Made by a program: the position numbers and the translations under genes. DNA of 64,000 nt from Prunella strophiata (lineage: Eukaryota > Chordata > Aves > Passeriformes > Prunellidae): the NCBI GenBank assembly GCA_036583965.1, contig JAZBQD010000027.1, forward strand, positions 25,427,001 to 25,491,000. The letters are read 5' to 3'. Every line of letters starts with the position of its first letter. Position 1 is the stretch's first letter. The notes under the pieces were generated by a model. That model ran no database searches, was not told the origin of the DNA, and saw only the letters and a list, made by a program, of their open reading frames with translations. Positions 35,011 through 48,622 of the stretch are shown one piece after another.

Positions 35011-38000
35011 AAATGAAGGCTTCTCCTTAAATGCATCTGGACTATTAAAAACATTAGGGAAAGAAAAACAAAGGAACAAAATCTAATGGTAAGTCAGATG
35101 GTGATACATGGGCAGTGTACATGAATATTTTTATTTGTCAGATACGTATCTGAAGGGCTAAAAGACTTGGCACAGGATTTTCTCCCAAGTGTTAATGAGG
35201 GATTTGGTTTGTTGGTGTTCTGTTGTTGAAATCAATAGAGGCAGTTTTTAAGAAATTTTCTTTTACACCTACAAAGGCAAAAATCTTTTCCCAGTCAAGC
35301 AAACAGATCTCTATTTTCCTGTGATTGATGTAGGCTGATATGGGTGGCATTTGAAATTCAAACTGCAGGCAGCTTCTGACATCTCTGTTGCAGGTGGCCT
35401 CTCTGAGGTGGACGTGTAGATAAGGCTGCCATGTAGGCCTCTTCAAACATTTAATGTTAGAAAGGTGAGCCAAAATGAGTTAATTTTATTAGTAGAGGTA
35501 AGTTCCAGCAATGATAAAAGGAAGTGGTAATTTGTGAAAAGAGCAGTCAACCTGAGTCTTTGCATTCAGGAGGGGTAAAACATCAGTAGCTGGAAACAAG
35601 AATAACAAAAGTTTAAGTTTTTCAAGGTAGTAGAGAAGCAGTTAATCTAACAAAAACCATAAAATGTCAGGAGAAGAGATAACTTTTCTCAAGAAGCTGG
35701 TTTATCTGCTGGTTTGTCTTGGTAATCCTGCAGGAGTTTGGCTGCTTGTGGATTTTCACTGAGCAGTGGAGTAAATTCCCTTAGACTTGGCTGGTTATTG
35801 GCTTCACCTGTGCTTTGTCACAGTTCTGAAAGAAAGGCAGGCTGGCACCACAGAGTTTGTTTAGATTTCCCCAAATGGAGTTTTAGTGTTTGTTATAAAT
35901 TAATTGTAGTACCAAGCATGTCTCTTGAAAGTGCTTGTTGGAAGGTTGCCTTTTGTGTCAGAGTGAGGAGGGAGAAGTTATCTTGTTGATACAGCTGTAA
36001 ACTGAAAATAAACCTAAAATTGAACCTAAAAGTGATTTTCTGTTACTGTGTCTGGAAGTGATCATTTGGAGCCTGGAGTGCTCCACAGGGAGTAACAGAA
36101 CCAGTACTGTTGGAATTAATGGGAAATTAGAGCTGTACAAGCAGATCAGGTCTGAGAACCAAACACTGGGCCACCACCACTTGAAGCTTATATTTCTTTT
36201 TTCCTCTTTCCATGCTGGGATGGGAAGTCCCCAGTGACATTTCTCACAAAGGCAGAGTGTTCCTAGGAAAAACTGTAGGATTCTGGAGCCAGCCATGAGC
36301 TGTGGTGGCTCAGTAGCCACGGGATACATGAACAATACAGAGAAGTATGTGGAAGACAGCACACTTCTTGCATTTCCTTTAGAGAAACAATCAGGCTTGT
36401 TAAGATGATTAATTAACAGAGTTTCCAGCCATTAATCATTCCAAAGACCAGTATGGGTAGCCTGCAGTAAAATCTATTAACATGCCATGACCCTGTGCTA
36501 ATTGTTAAACTACTGCTCTGTGAACAGCTCAGTGCTGAGGTAGAGGCACGTGGATGGCAGTGGGGTAAGAATGGCTCCCTCACCTATGAAAATATGGAAT
36601 TATTGATAAAACTTGTAATAATGCTGGCTCTCTTGCTCTTTGGTTGTTGACTGACTTAAGTAGAGTATGTCATTAATGCTATTAAAGTAATGAAGTAGGA
36701 GGGAGGAAGACATGATATGGAAAGGGGAAAATCAGTGCATCATCATCTGGTATAACCTTGGCCTCGTGTCAGGTTGATCCATATGAGAACTCATTTAAAA
36801 CTTGTTTATTTAAACTATTTGACATACAGTTCAGTGGGTTTGGAAAATAAAGATGAGGGGAAAATGAGCACAGTCATTATTTCAGATGAACCACGGGTTT
36901 CATGTGACTGTGATTTGAGTGACTCCAGTCCAGTGGAAATAAGTGCCCAAATGGACTTGCTAACTGAAGGCAGTCTTCCAAAACCTAGGCAAAATGTCAG
37001 TGAGAGCTACAGACAAACTTTGCAGAACTTCTTTTCCACCACTTTTTTACAGCAGTTAACGTGAATACCTACTTAAAGTAAAAATACAATGGGCTTAAAG
37101 GGATAGGCAGTGCTTGAACTTAATGGAGAATAATACTGAAGGTTCAGATGACTGCAGTGACCAAAATATTGATGTAAGGCAATACAGATCTCCAAAATGA
37201 TGGATAAAATCCCCTGCATTTTGGTTAGAGAAAGATGTGATTATCTTCATATTCCTATTTGTATCAAAAGTGCTTGTTTACATCTTGTAAATTGATGTTT
37301 CAGGTTTGAGTCTGCAGGGTATTCTTGATGCTGTTCAGTTGATTGTGGAAACTAATCAGGGGAGAAAGACTTCTGGCAACACTTACTCTCAGTCTCAGTA
37401 TGTTTTCATTTGAGTCAATTGAGAGCAAGACATTGACCTTCCCTTATAAAAAATTCACCTGAACTCAAGATTCAGCTAAAAAACCACAAACAAAACAACC
37501 AACAGCCCAAAAAAGAAAACAAAACCACCAAACACAAACCCTCACTGTTATAACATGTCAGGTTTAGACAAAAAGATTTGTAGATTAACTTTTTAAAATC
37601 CTTTACAGCAGGAAGACTTTGTTTTATAGGAGATGCTATTTAGGGTGTGCAGTAGTGGTGAATTCTCTTTAAGGTAATGGCAAAGCTCTGACTTACTTCA
37701 AGACTCAATAAATCTCTCCTGAAAGTGCTGCTGGTGCTGTCAGTACTGTCAATGCTTGGACATGCATGAGGACAGAGCTCTGCTCCTGCTGTGGCAGCAA
37801 GCCTGATGCTGCTTTACAGTCCTCTGTTTGAAACTCTGTGATGTTCCTGGGATGCTTTTTGGTCTCTCAACTTCCAGGAAACTTTCTGAAACTTCCTTAT
37901 AGAGCTCCAGCTTCAATGGATATTAAATATAATTTGTCCAATGCAAGCCATCTGTTATCTGTTCCAGCAGCCTTCTGATAGCAGCATTCAAAGAAAGAAA

Positions 38001-41000
38001 AATGCTTCCCTCAGTCCTGTGGTATTTTGCTTTTCTGTCTTCAAACAAGTTAATTTTGTGATGTTCATCCATTTGCCCAAGTTTCTTATCTCTACAATCC
38101 AGGCTTGAGGATTCACTTGCAGAGCTGGTGTTTTGGCATGTGGAGGAGATAGCTTTGAGGGTTAGAAGTACTGTTATCTCAATTATTGGTTACTTTTGCA
38201 TTTCTTCTGGTAATCTTTGTTACTACTATAGAACTGGTTAAAACTATGCATTTCAACAGACTGAATGGTGAGAAATTGAGTTTTGTGGCTGGTATTCCTA
38301 TGCCACTTGAATCTAGCTGAAGAGTGGGGCTGTGGTTTTGTGACATAGGCTATGAGCAAGTCTGATGGTTCAGTTCTTTGGACCTCTGCAAGTGTAGCTC
38401 AGCTCATTTGGTCCCAGTTTCACCCTGTGCTGGTATTTCTCCATCCCTAGAATGTGTGCACACAGAAGAGAGTACTCCTAGCAGAATAAATTCTTATTTA
38501 TACCCCCAGAACATGCTACTCAGTTGTAGGAAGGAACTGCATGTTCATGATATATATTTAATAATATAAATATCATCAATTCCAGTGTTCCCTTTCCTCA
38601 AATTACTGGTTTCCCATGGCTTTTAGGCAAGCTGGTGATAAACTGGGGCTGGTGGAAAGGAAGCTGATCTCTCCAGGGTTCCACCCCCTTCATATGGGTG
38701 AGGTGGGCCAGCAAATGGTGAGGCTTTTGTCCTACAACCACTTTTGCAGCCAAATTGAGTTTTTTGGAGCTCATGTCACCATTGAGAAGAAGATATCTTT
38801 TAACATGCTTTCAGTTGAATGAAATTGAGTTTTCTGTTAGAGTTGTGGGCAATTTTTTGGCAAAACCCCTCCAAGGTACTTCTGTTCTACATCTGGAGAC
38901 AAGTTGAACTCCTTGCTTGTCATGTAACATGAGAGGAGAGTGGAGTGGATGGCAGCCTGAAAGGTTTTGTGTGGCATTAAAAAAGAATTGTTTGGCTTCC
39001 ATAAAAAAGGTTTTTTGAGGAATGCATAGACTCCTTCCCAGCCCGGAAAAATGTGGGATTTTTTTCTGTACTCTGCACAATTACTGAAGGAGCTTTGTTC
39101 ATGCTTCAAAAACATGACTTGTATTGGCAACAGAGCCCAGGAATCTCTAACTTTCTGAAAGTTTGGATCATGTGAGAATTCTCTGTGATAAAACAGTAAA
39201 ACTGTTAATTTTCTACTAGCAATTGGGTCATCTTTTACTGAAAGATGAGTTTAAAATAACCAAAAACCTTGCTCAAAGAGGAATATTTGGTAATAGGTCT
39301 GGTGCAGACAGATCCACAGTCTTTTCAGCACATGAGAGTTTGGGACTTATTATTTAGTGCAGTTTCAAACACAAGGAACTTTAAATCTAAATTTGATTCC
39401 TACATAGAAATTAGACATCTTTAGAAGCTGGAATGTATTCTCACAACAACTTTCATCTTATTTTAGATGAACATCTCCTGAGGTCACTCCTCTTTCTGTT
39501 TTGAAGCTCACACTGCCACAACATCATAATTAAATGGGATGCTTTTTCTAACTTTAACATGTATTGTTTGATGTTTTTTGGTTTTTTTTTTGAGACATCA
39601 GAAACTGGAATAGCTTAAATTAGAATGGTGAGAGAAAAACAGATTGCTATTCATTGAAAAATAGAAGGAATCGAGCCAGTATTTATGTTGCATTTATAGC
39701 TGGTGATTTATTTCAGGTCCATGGCAGTGAGCAATCAGCTGTTTTAGCTATCTGTAGTCAAGTTAAGGAAAGCTGCTGACATGATCTCCAGTTAATCTCT
39801 GTGCTCATCTGAGACTTAAGAGCTGCTGAAATAATGAGAACATATCCTCTCTGTTAAAGCATTTGAACTGATGGGTTTTTAGCATCCATACATTATTGCA
39901 CAAGCCAGTGAAATCTCATAACTCTTTTTAAACAAAACCTCTCCACTTGGTTGATCATTTGGATTGGGTGGGTAATGCAAGATAGCTTGAAATGTATTTC
40001 TGTCAGAAAGGATTACTTGAAAATTGGTCTTTTCTAGCCTACAGTGTCTGAATAATTCTGGTGCTTGAGGTGTCTTCTCTGGTGATCAGCAAAGCACATT
40101 TTTCAGTAACTTCTAGAGAATGAAGAAACAATTGTGCCAAATACTGTTAAAGTACAAGAAGTGTCTTTGCCTTAGCTATCCTGTTTGGAGGAAATATTGA
40201 TGTTAACTGGAGTGAAAGAAGGAGAAGAGGGGAAAACCTGTGCTGTGGTATGAAGATCTACCCTAAGTTTCACCTCTGCTGCCATTTTTGAGGTTATTTG
40301 ATAGCACTAAGACCCCATATATCTGAAAAGAAATAGACAAGAATTTCTCTCTTGGCACTCCTTTGTTCAGACATCATAAAAAGCTTTGGATAGTTTTGCT
40401 GGAGGTTCAGCACTTCATATTTCTCAGGTGCTAAGAGGTAAGGAGCTGAAATCTGTTTTGGAGCCTTGGTGTCTTATTTTAGTGTACTGGCTTGGTCACC
40501 ACCCCTGCTATCTGATAGCCTTAATCCATCATGGAAACCTTCCTGGCTCATGGCTTCCAGCTCTGCTGTCTTGTCATGAATGATTGTTTCCACTTGCCTG
40601 TGCCTTGGGATGTGGTGCCTTATGCTGCCTTTCCTGAACTGGAGTCTCTCTGGGTGTCTCATTAGCAAAACCTAGTAACTGCCCAGGCTGATGGTGCTGA
40701 ATTGTTGATGTACTTGAGATTGAGCTGTTGCTGTCTCAGTAGGGTTTGGGTGGCCTTCAGGTGCAGCTGTCACGCAATGGAAAGTGTGTGTTAGAATCTG
40801 GCCCATATACCCATTATGCTCCAGCTTCTGAAGATTGATGGATTACTACATAACTCTTAAATAAATGAAAAAAATTCCCTGTTTTGGGAAAAAAAAATTC
40901 CCTGTTTTGTTCCTGAGCTCTGGAACTGAGATTTTTTTTTCCTTACATTTTTCTCAAGTGGTGATTTGGGTGTCAGACACCAGTACAAGCTCACGCCCAA

Positions 41001-41344
41001 GGTTTTTTTTTACAAGTGCCTTTAAGACAGAAACATGTCTGAACAGGCCTCCAGGGAGTTTCATTCTCTCCTGTCTACCTAGTTCCTTGTCTTATTTGAG
41101 GAAGGTGCTGATAAAACTTTGGGGCAAGAGGTGAGGGAGGTATCACTGGAAGGCAGATGTGCAGAAACTGGGCTGGAATGGTCACACATTCTGGGCCTAA
41201 ACTGATGGAGATTGACAAAGAGATGGGATCTCCATGATTTACATGCATGAAGCTGTTTATTGATACACATTTATTGATACACACAGCTGAGTTTACACAC
41301 CTTTTCAGCTATAGCTCAAAATAGCACAACCATAACTTTTATGT
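35011..41344 (+). other. XPR1 intron 2, segment 3
   Basis: No exon or recognisable transposon. There is an A/C-rich low-complexity stretch at about 37476-37540. Two 14-base copies of a TTTATTGATACACA-type word occur near 41257-41284, just before the solo LTR. Confidence 0.5.
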
Positions 41345-41810
41345 AACTTGATGCCTTGTGCAGGCTGACCTAGAACAGAGATTGGACAGAGCTAAAGAAT
41401 AAAGTAGGGATTTATTAGGAGGCCTCAATGGATCCACCTTGGGCAGCACAAGAGCCCAGCCAGGGCTGCACCCAAGGTGAACCAGAATGGTCACAAAATG
41501 GACAGCCAGTCATGGGGTCTGACACTTTTATAAGTTCTGGTCTATTTGCATATTGGAGTTAATTGTCCAATTCCAGCTTTAGCCTATGAAGTCCCATCCT
41601 TCTGGTTTTTCTCTCTTCAGCCCACGTTTTTTGTGCTCTTGGGCCTGAGATTTGGATCACTTGTCCTTGGTCCCCAGCTAGAGAAGGAATTGTTTTGTCT
41701 CCCTGCTCTAGGAAGAGAGCTCACCATCCCCTGATATGAAGCCCAGACCCACACACTGAAGCTGCACAGAATCTGAAAAATATAAAAGCTAAAACCTGAG
41801 GCATCAAACT
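41345..41810. repeat. 4-bp target-site duplication flanking the solo LTR
   Basis: AACT lies at 41345-41348 and again at 41807-41810, immediately outside the inverted ends of the LTR. Four bases is the length typical of gammaretrovirus-like (class I) integration, though a chance match of four bases is possible. Confidence 0.7.
41349..41806 (-). mobile_element. Solo endogenous-retrovirus LTR, 458 bp
   Basis: The element is bounded by a perfect 7-base inverted pair, TGATGCC and GGCATCA. On the minus strand it carries TATAAAAG (complement of 41525-41532), then AATAAA (complement of 41411-41416) about 115 bases downstream. That is the U3-R-U5 order expected of an LTR read from 41806 towards 41349. 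There is no internal retroviral sequence, so this is a solo LTR left by recombination between two LTRs, and it has no coding capacity. It lies in XPR1 intron 2, antisense to the gene. The sequence also looks familiar as a dispersed songbird repeat, but I cannot name the family. Confidence 0.85.
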
Positions 41811-44800
41811 AAGTAGCATTTATTAATTGAAGCTCCATACAGACCTGCACAGGCAGGTGCAGTCTTGCAGAGTTTCTGCATTCCAAACACACCCAGGTAC
41901 ACCCAGGTACCCCGTTATTTTCCTCAGGGTTCTGCTCTCTGCTACCAGGGCTTACTAAAGCTACCACATCCATTTCTGTCATGAGCTGAGCAGTGCTCCC
42001 AGCTCTGCTCTCTGGCTGTATTCCCACACTAACCCCTGTCTCATTTAGACCCCTGAACAGCTGATTTGTTCAGTATCCACACAGTACCTTATCTTCAGAT
42101 GTGTCTGCCTTCCTGTTACCTACACCCGACTTGCTAATTGCTACACTGATTGATTTCCAGCAGCACAGATAGCTGAAGCAGCTTCATTAGCAAGGAAATG
42201 GGTTGTTGAAATTGAGACTTGCTGAAGGGTTAAGCACTGGTACATGGTTGTCAGCTGTAGATTCCTACATTTCCCTAAGGAGATGTCACTGGTGTGTTGT
42301 AACTTAGTGACAATTGCTCTGTTAGGTTTGGCTTTGTCAAAAAGACCTCATTTGGAGAAATCTGCCCAGTGAGGATTTTTTCAGGAAGATCCCATTTTAG
42401 TTTTTTACATAGCAGATGATTCTGTAACATATTTTTTGCAAGCACTTCTTTCTCAGGTCTAGCACAAGTAACATAATAAACGACTTTAAGCTTAATGAAG
42501 TGGAGCTTGGATTATTCTGCAAAGTTGATTTTCCTGTAGTAATTAAGAGGAAGTAGAGAATCAAACATTTTGTGGGAGGTCTATTAGGGTCATCTGAAGT
42601 TTTCCATCTCCCCCATTTATTTCCTCTTCAGGGTTTTCTTTAGTCTTTATTTTTCTTGTCCCCACCTTGAAAGCGCTCTCACGGAATAAAAGAAACTGTG
42701 TTCTACAAGGAGAGTTCTTTCTTTAAAGAGCTGACACAGATGAGTGAGCCTCACCCAGATTTGTCTCCTGCTTTCATGTGCTTTCCTGATGGGTCACTGG
42801 AGCCTGACCTCACTTATGCTGGCCACACGTGCTTTTAAAAACACCAAACAGAGGAATCTGAGGCAGCAGAGCATTCTCCAGGAAACTGGTGTGACCTGGA
42901 GGATGAAATAGGATTTGGGTACCAGGTTGCGGCTTTCTTTAAAAACCACATCTAGGCATAAAATAGTGCTAGCAGTCAGGATTTCAAAACAATTCACTCA
43001 GGAGAAGAGTAAAGAACAAATAACTTGTAGAGACTTTACTTAAGCAGATTAGTCCAACATTTTGTAGACATTCCCCCCCTTTTCAGGCACTGGCTGTTAA
43101 TTCTGCCATGACTCCTTTATGCAGTAACTCCCCAGGCCAGACCTGTTTGATGCAAGTTGTGAACCTGCCTCAGGTGATGGTGAGAAGACATTCCCACTTG
43201 CTCAGATGTGAATTTTCAAGGTTATGGCCCTGACCCATACAATGAAAGGTCAGTGAATGCAACATGAACTAAAACAACAAAGTGAGGTTCATGTGATGGG
43301 CATCCATGACAAAAACTCAGAATTTTTTTATTAAATTGTGGATTTGTGTATAGTATAGCACAATGTAGAATTATTAGTGTGACAGTGCAGCATATTAAAA
43401 AAACCTAAAGATTTTTTTTCCCCGGGTTTGCTGAGGTTTCTGACACAGCATTTCTGAACTGATACCATTCACAAAGTTAATGCCTGAGGACATCTGGCTG
43501 GTGCTGCAAAACTCTATATGGTATTTTGTAATTGTTGTTAGAGGCTGGTGATCTTCTAGACTCGTATCAAGATACACACACACTTTTTTTTTTTTTTTTT
43601 TTTTTTGGTTTTGTTTTGTTTTGTTTTGGTTTTTTTTTCTTAAGGTCCTCTAGGAACCAGGTTACCATGAATAATAATAAATGCAATATTTCAACCAAGA
43701 ACTGTTTGTTGGTCAGTTTTTAACTGTCGTGTCTTGATATTCTCCTTATAAATGTTAGAGGATTTTTCTTAAATAGTTGTGAAATAAAAGTGGAAAAGAA
43801 GGTAATTTTCCTTTTACTTACGATGATGTAGTGTGAGCTGAGCTACATTAGGAAATCTGTGTGCATCTTTCTGAGAAGCAGCTGGTAAAATTCCAGGCTG
43901 AGTGAGTGAACAGAGAGCAGAGATCACTGCTGGTGTATTTATTGCAAAGTTGTTTCCCTGGACTGATGTGGTCTTTAACTTCTGAACATCTCTTGCCCTG
44001 TAATGTCATCGTCTTTGGTGCCAGCTTCAAAATTGTAACTGCCCAGTTTGTCCACCTAAGCCTCCCACCTAGTAATTTGACTTCTCTTAATTGATGGAAT
44101 GGAGTAAAAGTTCTCTATATTTGACTCCTATTTACTTTAATTATAGTAAATTTTGTCAGAAATAAAATATCACTGTGCTTTACATGTTAGGAAGCTCATC
44201 TCAAGGAGCTTCGTGTTCTCCCATGGGTGGAAGTTGTTCCCCCCATCAGCTGTGAAGCTAAATGGAAACTGCACCTGTGTTAATACTGGAACCAAGGTGT
44301 TGCCTTGAGACTTGGCAGCACAATGTGTTTTTCAGCCACAAAAACCTGCATACAGCAAGTGTGAAAGCTGTTGGTGAGATTTGGTTATGAACCACAATCA
44401 CTCAGATCTGTGTACTTTAACCCAGCAGTGCTGTACAGAGTTTACCTGCTCTGTGTTTATCTTTGTGTCTTGAGCCCTTGGTGTTTATGACACAGGAATT
44501 TCTTTAGGGCATCCTTAACCATCAGGTGTTGTGGAGGCACTGTGGGCATGGGTAAAAACATTTGTGGAAATGTATAATATACATTGGTAGAGAATGGGAG
44601 TTGCTGCCTTAATTTCTGCTTAAGGTTTCTTTGCTCACAGCTACAAGAAGTTAGTTGCTCTACTTGTACTTTTCATGGTAGATTCAGTAATGAATGCCAT
44701 TTGCAGCCTTGTTTTGGGGTGTTTTTTATCATCCTTATGCCTTTGGTCTCCAGAAGTGCTGGCACAGCCAGCCGGGGAGGCACTGCTTCTCCAGAATACC

Positions 44801-45277
44801 ATTACCCTGAGTTACTCTTTCATGTAGTAACTGGAGGGATAATATTCCCAAGTTCCACACACAATAATAGGAGCATGTGGCAGGTATAAGCATGCCTTTT
44901 ATGATCCACTAAATGTGAAGAGCTCCAGGCAGGCTGTTTGTCTTGTAGCCCTCAGCTTTGACACAGCTATTACTGAGACTGGCTTTGGCTAGTTGTGTAA
45001 TTCTGCAATGCTGTTGTGGCTGCCTGGCTCACCTCCATAACCGAAATGAAGGTAAATTACAGCATTCAGCACAGAAATGGATCACAAGTTAACAATGCTT
45101 GTGTTTATAATGCAGTTGGAAATTGATATTTGAGATGTCCTGGTAATGGTGTGTTTTATTGTTCTAGCTTGTTGGTGCCTATCCTGTGATCTAGGGATTC
45201 GGGAATACCTGAGCCAGTCTTTAGTACTGTGCTAGAAGAAAAGAGAGGCAGGAGGCTTTGAAAATAAAGATATTTAG
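41811..45277 (+). other. XPR1 intron 2, segment 4
   Basis: No exon found. An 11-base tandem duplication (ACACCCAGGT) lies at about 41888-41909. A 23-base T run and a (TTTTG)n patch span 43584-43639. Confidence 0.5.
43584..43639. repeat. Poly-T run followed by (TTTTG)n
   Basis: 23 T residues, then four TTTTG-like units and a further T run. Low complexity. Confidence 0.95.
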
Positions 45278-45496
45278 TCACTGGGTCTTAGGAAGAAATT
45301 CTTCCCTGTGAGGGTGGTTAGGCCCTGGCATAGGGTGCCCAGAGAAGCTGTGGCTGTTCCATCCCTGGAAGTGTCCAAGGCCAAGTTGGACTGGGATTGG
45401 AGCAAACTGGGATAGTGGAAGGTGTCTTTTCCCTTGGAACAAGATGATCTTTAAGGTCCCTTCCATTCCCAAAAACTGTTCTTGACTTCTGTGATT
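45278..45496 (+). mobile_element. CR1 LINE fragment, 3' end
   Basis: Sense CR1 terminal piece ('ggaagaaattcttccctgtg', 'gaagctgtggctgttccatc', 'gaagtgtccaaggccaagtt', 'tgatctttaaggtcccttcc'). It ends near 'cttctgtgatt', the usual 3' octamer region. Confidence 0.92.
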
Positions 45497-48295
45497 AACT
45501 GCAGTGAGGATGGGTTGTGGCTGAGGTGGGAGTGCTGTTGGTTCTTTTGCACATTACAGTAATCATGGGTACAGCTCCTTGGGGAGACAGCAGTTTTTAA
45601 AAGTTTTTATAATCTTTGTCCTCCGTGGTGAGTTAGGAATAGCTGTGTCCTTAAAGCACATCTTGGCTCTTTATGGCTGTGGAAAAAGATTTCCCTAAAA
45701 GCTTTTAGATCTTTAGCAACAAGAGAATATAGTTGCTAAAATGAACTCGCTAAGTTTGAGTTTATTATATCTGTGAGACTGTAGGGATGGAGATGAAGGA
45801 ATGTCCAAGGGATTTGTGTGTAATGAGGCCCTGGCAGCAGATTTTGCTGTCCTTCAGCTGTCCTTTGTGGACAGATGAGGGGCATGGCTTTTAGGTATGA
45901 ATGGAAAAACCATGTCTCACTTCTTGTTCTATTTCCCCATGACTATTGAATTGACTCAGCCTTGAGTCACTGGGTCTTATTCATGGTGGAATTTACTGAG
46001 GCCAGCAGAGCTATTATTTACATTATCTCAGTGTCTGTGGGCTACATGAAGCCATGTGGTGGTGTTAGAACTGGAAGGTGTAGGGAGACCCTTCAGAGTG
46101 TTCAGGGTTTCAAAATTTGGTGTTTATTGTTCCAGAATAACATCAGGCCCAGTTCCCTTTGCAGATTGGGCCTGACACCCAGGTTTGATGGATGGGCAGT
46201 AAGGAGATGACTTGAAGCATCTTCAAGTGATGAGACACCAATATCTTGACATAAAAAGACTTTTTACTCTCAGAACTGGGGAGGAAAGGTTAAGGGGGTA
46301 TCCAGAAACAATGTTAGACTGTGACCTTTGGAGGCAGACCTTCACCAGGCATTTCTTCATAAATATCTTTTAGTAAAGTGTAAGGTGGCTTAGATGTAGG
46401 TCACAGTACCAAGCTCCTGTGGGCTTCCACAGGGCATGGAAGAGGATCTTCAACATTTCCTAGTCTTTTTTCCTTTGAAATCACCTTTGAGAGTATCATA
46501 ATGGACTTCCATCACTTAAAAATGTCCCTAGAAACTGAGGATGGAGCGATGTTGGATATGGTATCTAACACAGATACTGTCTGATTAACCCTGAGAACAA
46601 GTGTGTGTTTTCCCACTTGCTTTAGGATTTAATTTAGATAAGAGTTTCTCCCAGCTTCTGCCTCTGCTCTGGCTGATGTAATTCAAGCCAGAAATGAGTA
46701 TCCTCACTTATGTCCAGAACTTCAGGCTTTGCTTGTTCAAGATGCATCAGATCTCCTGTGTATCATCAGTGCACGTGGGCAGTGAAACAAGTGGTGAGTT
46801 CAGCATTTGTGGGAAGCATCCTACACGTTTGGCTGCAGCTCCTGGACAAATGAATCTTCACTCTACTTGGACAAATTTTCTGGGAAGGAGGGGAGAATGC
46901 TCTGAGAAACGTTTCTATGTCTGTTGTGTAGAGTTCCTGAACATCCTACAGGTGATTAATGGCTTTTGGAACAACTTCCTTTCAAACAGCCTGAACTTCA
47001 CACAAGGAATCTTTAATGAAAACTGTCAGCTCTCCTCTCGACCTGGGAAAGTGAAGTTCTCAGGAAAATGTGGTACATGTAATTGTAAATATGTCCATGG
47101 CTGGGATATCCCATCACTGTTGATAAAGCTGTTACCCAAAGCTCATGTAGAAGCAGATGTGAAATCAATACCTCCATGATGCCTCCAAGTTATGTGCAAG
47201 CAAAGCTTATTTCTGGATCACATTCTCTCAGCTCCAGAATCCCAGAAAGGGTTGGGAATGGGGAATTCCCAATGGAGTGACTAACTTTCACTGGGAAAAG
47301 AAACAGAGGAAATACCTTAAGAAACCAGTCTGCCCAATGCTAGCAAGCATCACCATTAATTATTATTTCAGGGTGATCGTGTTTTCCAAATATTTGTCAA
47401 AAAAACCCCAATTAAAATGGGAGAGGTTTTGTGGAAGCCACCTTCAGGAATAGGGAAACACCATTCTAAGAACTATTGGGAAACAGTGAAAGAACATATT
47501 CTTCTGTTTGGCTGTGTTCCTAGAAAATGCAGGCTTTGTTGGTGAAGATATAGCAGGGATGACCTTAGCAGTGGGTTTACATATGTTTACAGATTTAACC
47601 CATTGCATTCTGTGGAAGAAAGTGTGTTCATGTCTGTATGGATGTGATCTATTGTCCTTGGTAAAGGGCATAAACCCTCTGAGACTGTCAGAGGGCAGAA
47701 AGGTAGGCAAGGATAAACCCAAATGACAGGAAAACTTGGATTTGTCAGAAAACAGTTCCTTTCTTTCAGTAAAACTGTAAGATACCTGGCATGGGAATTC
47801 GAGACCCTTAGTTAATAATAATAGTAATAGTAATGTTAATAATGTTACAATAATAATAGTAATGTTGCATTCCTCCATGCTTTGTGGGTGTGCATGCTGG
47901 GAGCTGGCTGAAAGGTTCAGAATAGCTGGAGAAGGAGGTGTTTAAAAGAAATAAAGTGGATTTAATATTGTTGTTGTTTTCCTGTCACTTCATAGTTTTA
48001 ATGTTTTTTGGTTTGGAAGCTAGGAACTCTGAATGCCTTACTTTGAATCTTTCTCCCAGCGGCGAGGTAAGAAGCCAGATCACATTTGATGACTGTTCAG
48101 GGCCACAGAGATTCCTATTTGTTTTATTACTGGTTGTAGAAGAGAGTTACTGCATCTAACTGCTCCAGCAATCAAAAGCAGTTAATGCTGTAAAGTGAAG
48201 AGACTTCCACTCTGACTTCAGATGTTGTAAAATTTTGCAGCTGATAACCCAAGAGAGGAATGAGGGAAATAAATAAATCAATCTGTTGTGTTATA
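45497..48295 (+). other. XPR1 intron 2, segment 5
   Basis: No exon found. A 161-codon frame at 46694-47179 is the longest non-repetitive one in intron 2 on this strand, but it has no domain, signal or splice context. A TAA/TAG/TAATGTT repeat patch lies at 47812-47866. Confidence 0.5.
47812..47866. repeat. Imperfect trinucleotide repeat (AAT/AGT)n
   Basis: Alternating AAT, AGT and GTT units, imperfect, about 18 triplets. Low complexity and AT-rich. Confidence 0.9.
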
Positions 48296-48622
48296 GACTG
48301 GAGCACCTCTGCTCTGGGGACAGCCTGGGAGAGCTGGGGATCTTCAGCTGGAGAAGAGAAGGCTCCAGGGAGAGCTCAGAGCCCCTTCCAGTCCCTAGAG
48401 GGGCTCCAGGAGAGCTGGAGAGGGGCTTTGGAAAAGGGCCTGGAATGCCAGGACAAGGGGGAATGGCTTCAAACTGACACATGCCAGGGTTACATGGGAT
48501 ATTGGGAAGAAATTCTTCCCTGTGAGGGTGCTGAGGCCCTGGCAGAGGTGTCCCTGCCCATGGTAGGAGGTTGAAACCCGATGGTCTTTAGGGTCCCTTC
48601 CAACCCCAACCATTCTAGGATT
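48296..48622 (+). mobile_element. CR1 LINE fragment, 3' end
   Basis: Sense CR1. It starts within 'gctggggatcttcagctgga' and continues through 'gaggggctttggaaaagggc', 'atgggatattgggaagaaat', 'gaggccctggcagaggtgtc' and 'ggtcccttccaaccccaacc' to the octamer region 'attctaggattctttgg'. A central part of the usual sequence appears to be deleted. Confidence 0.93.
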
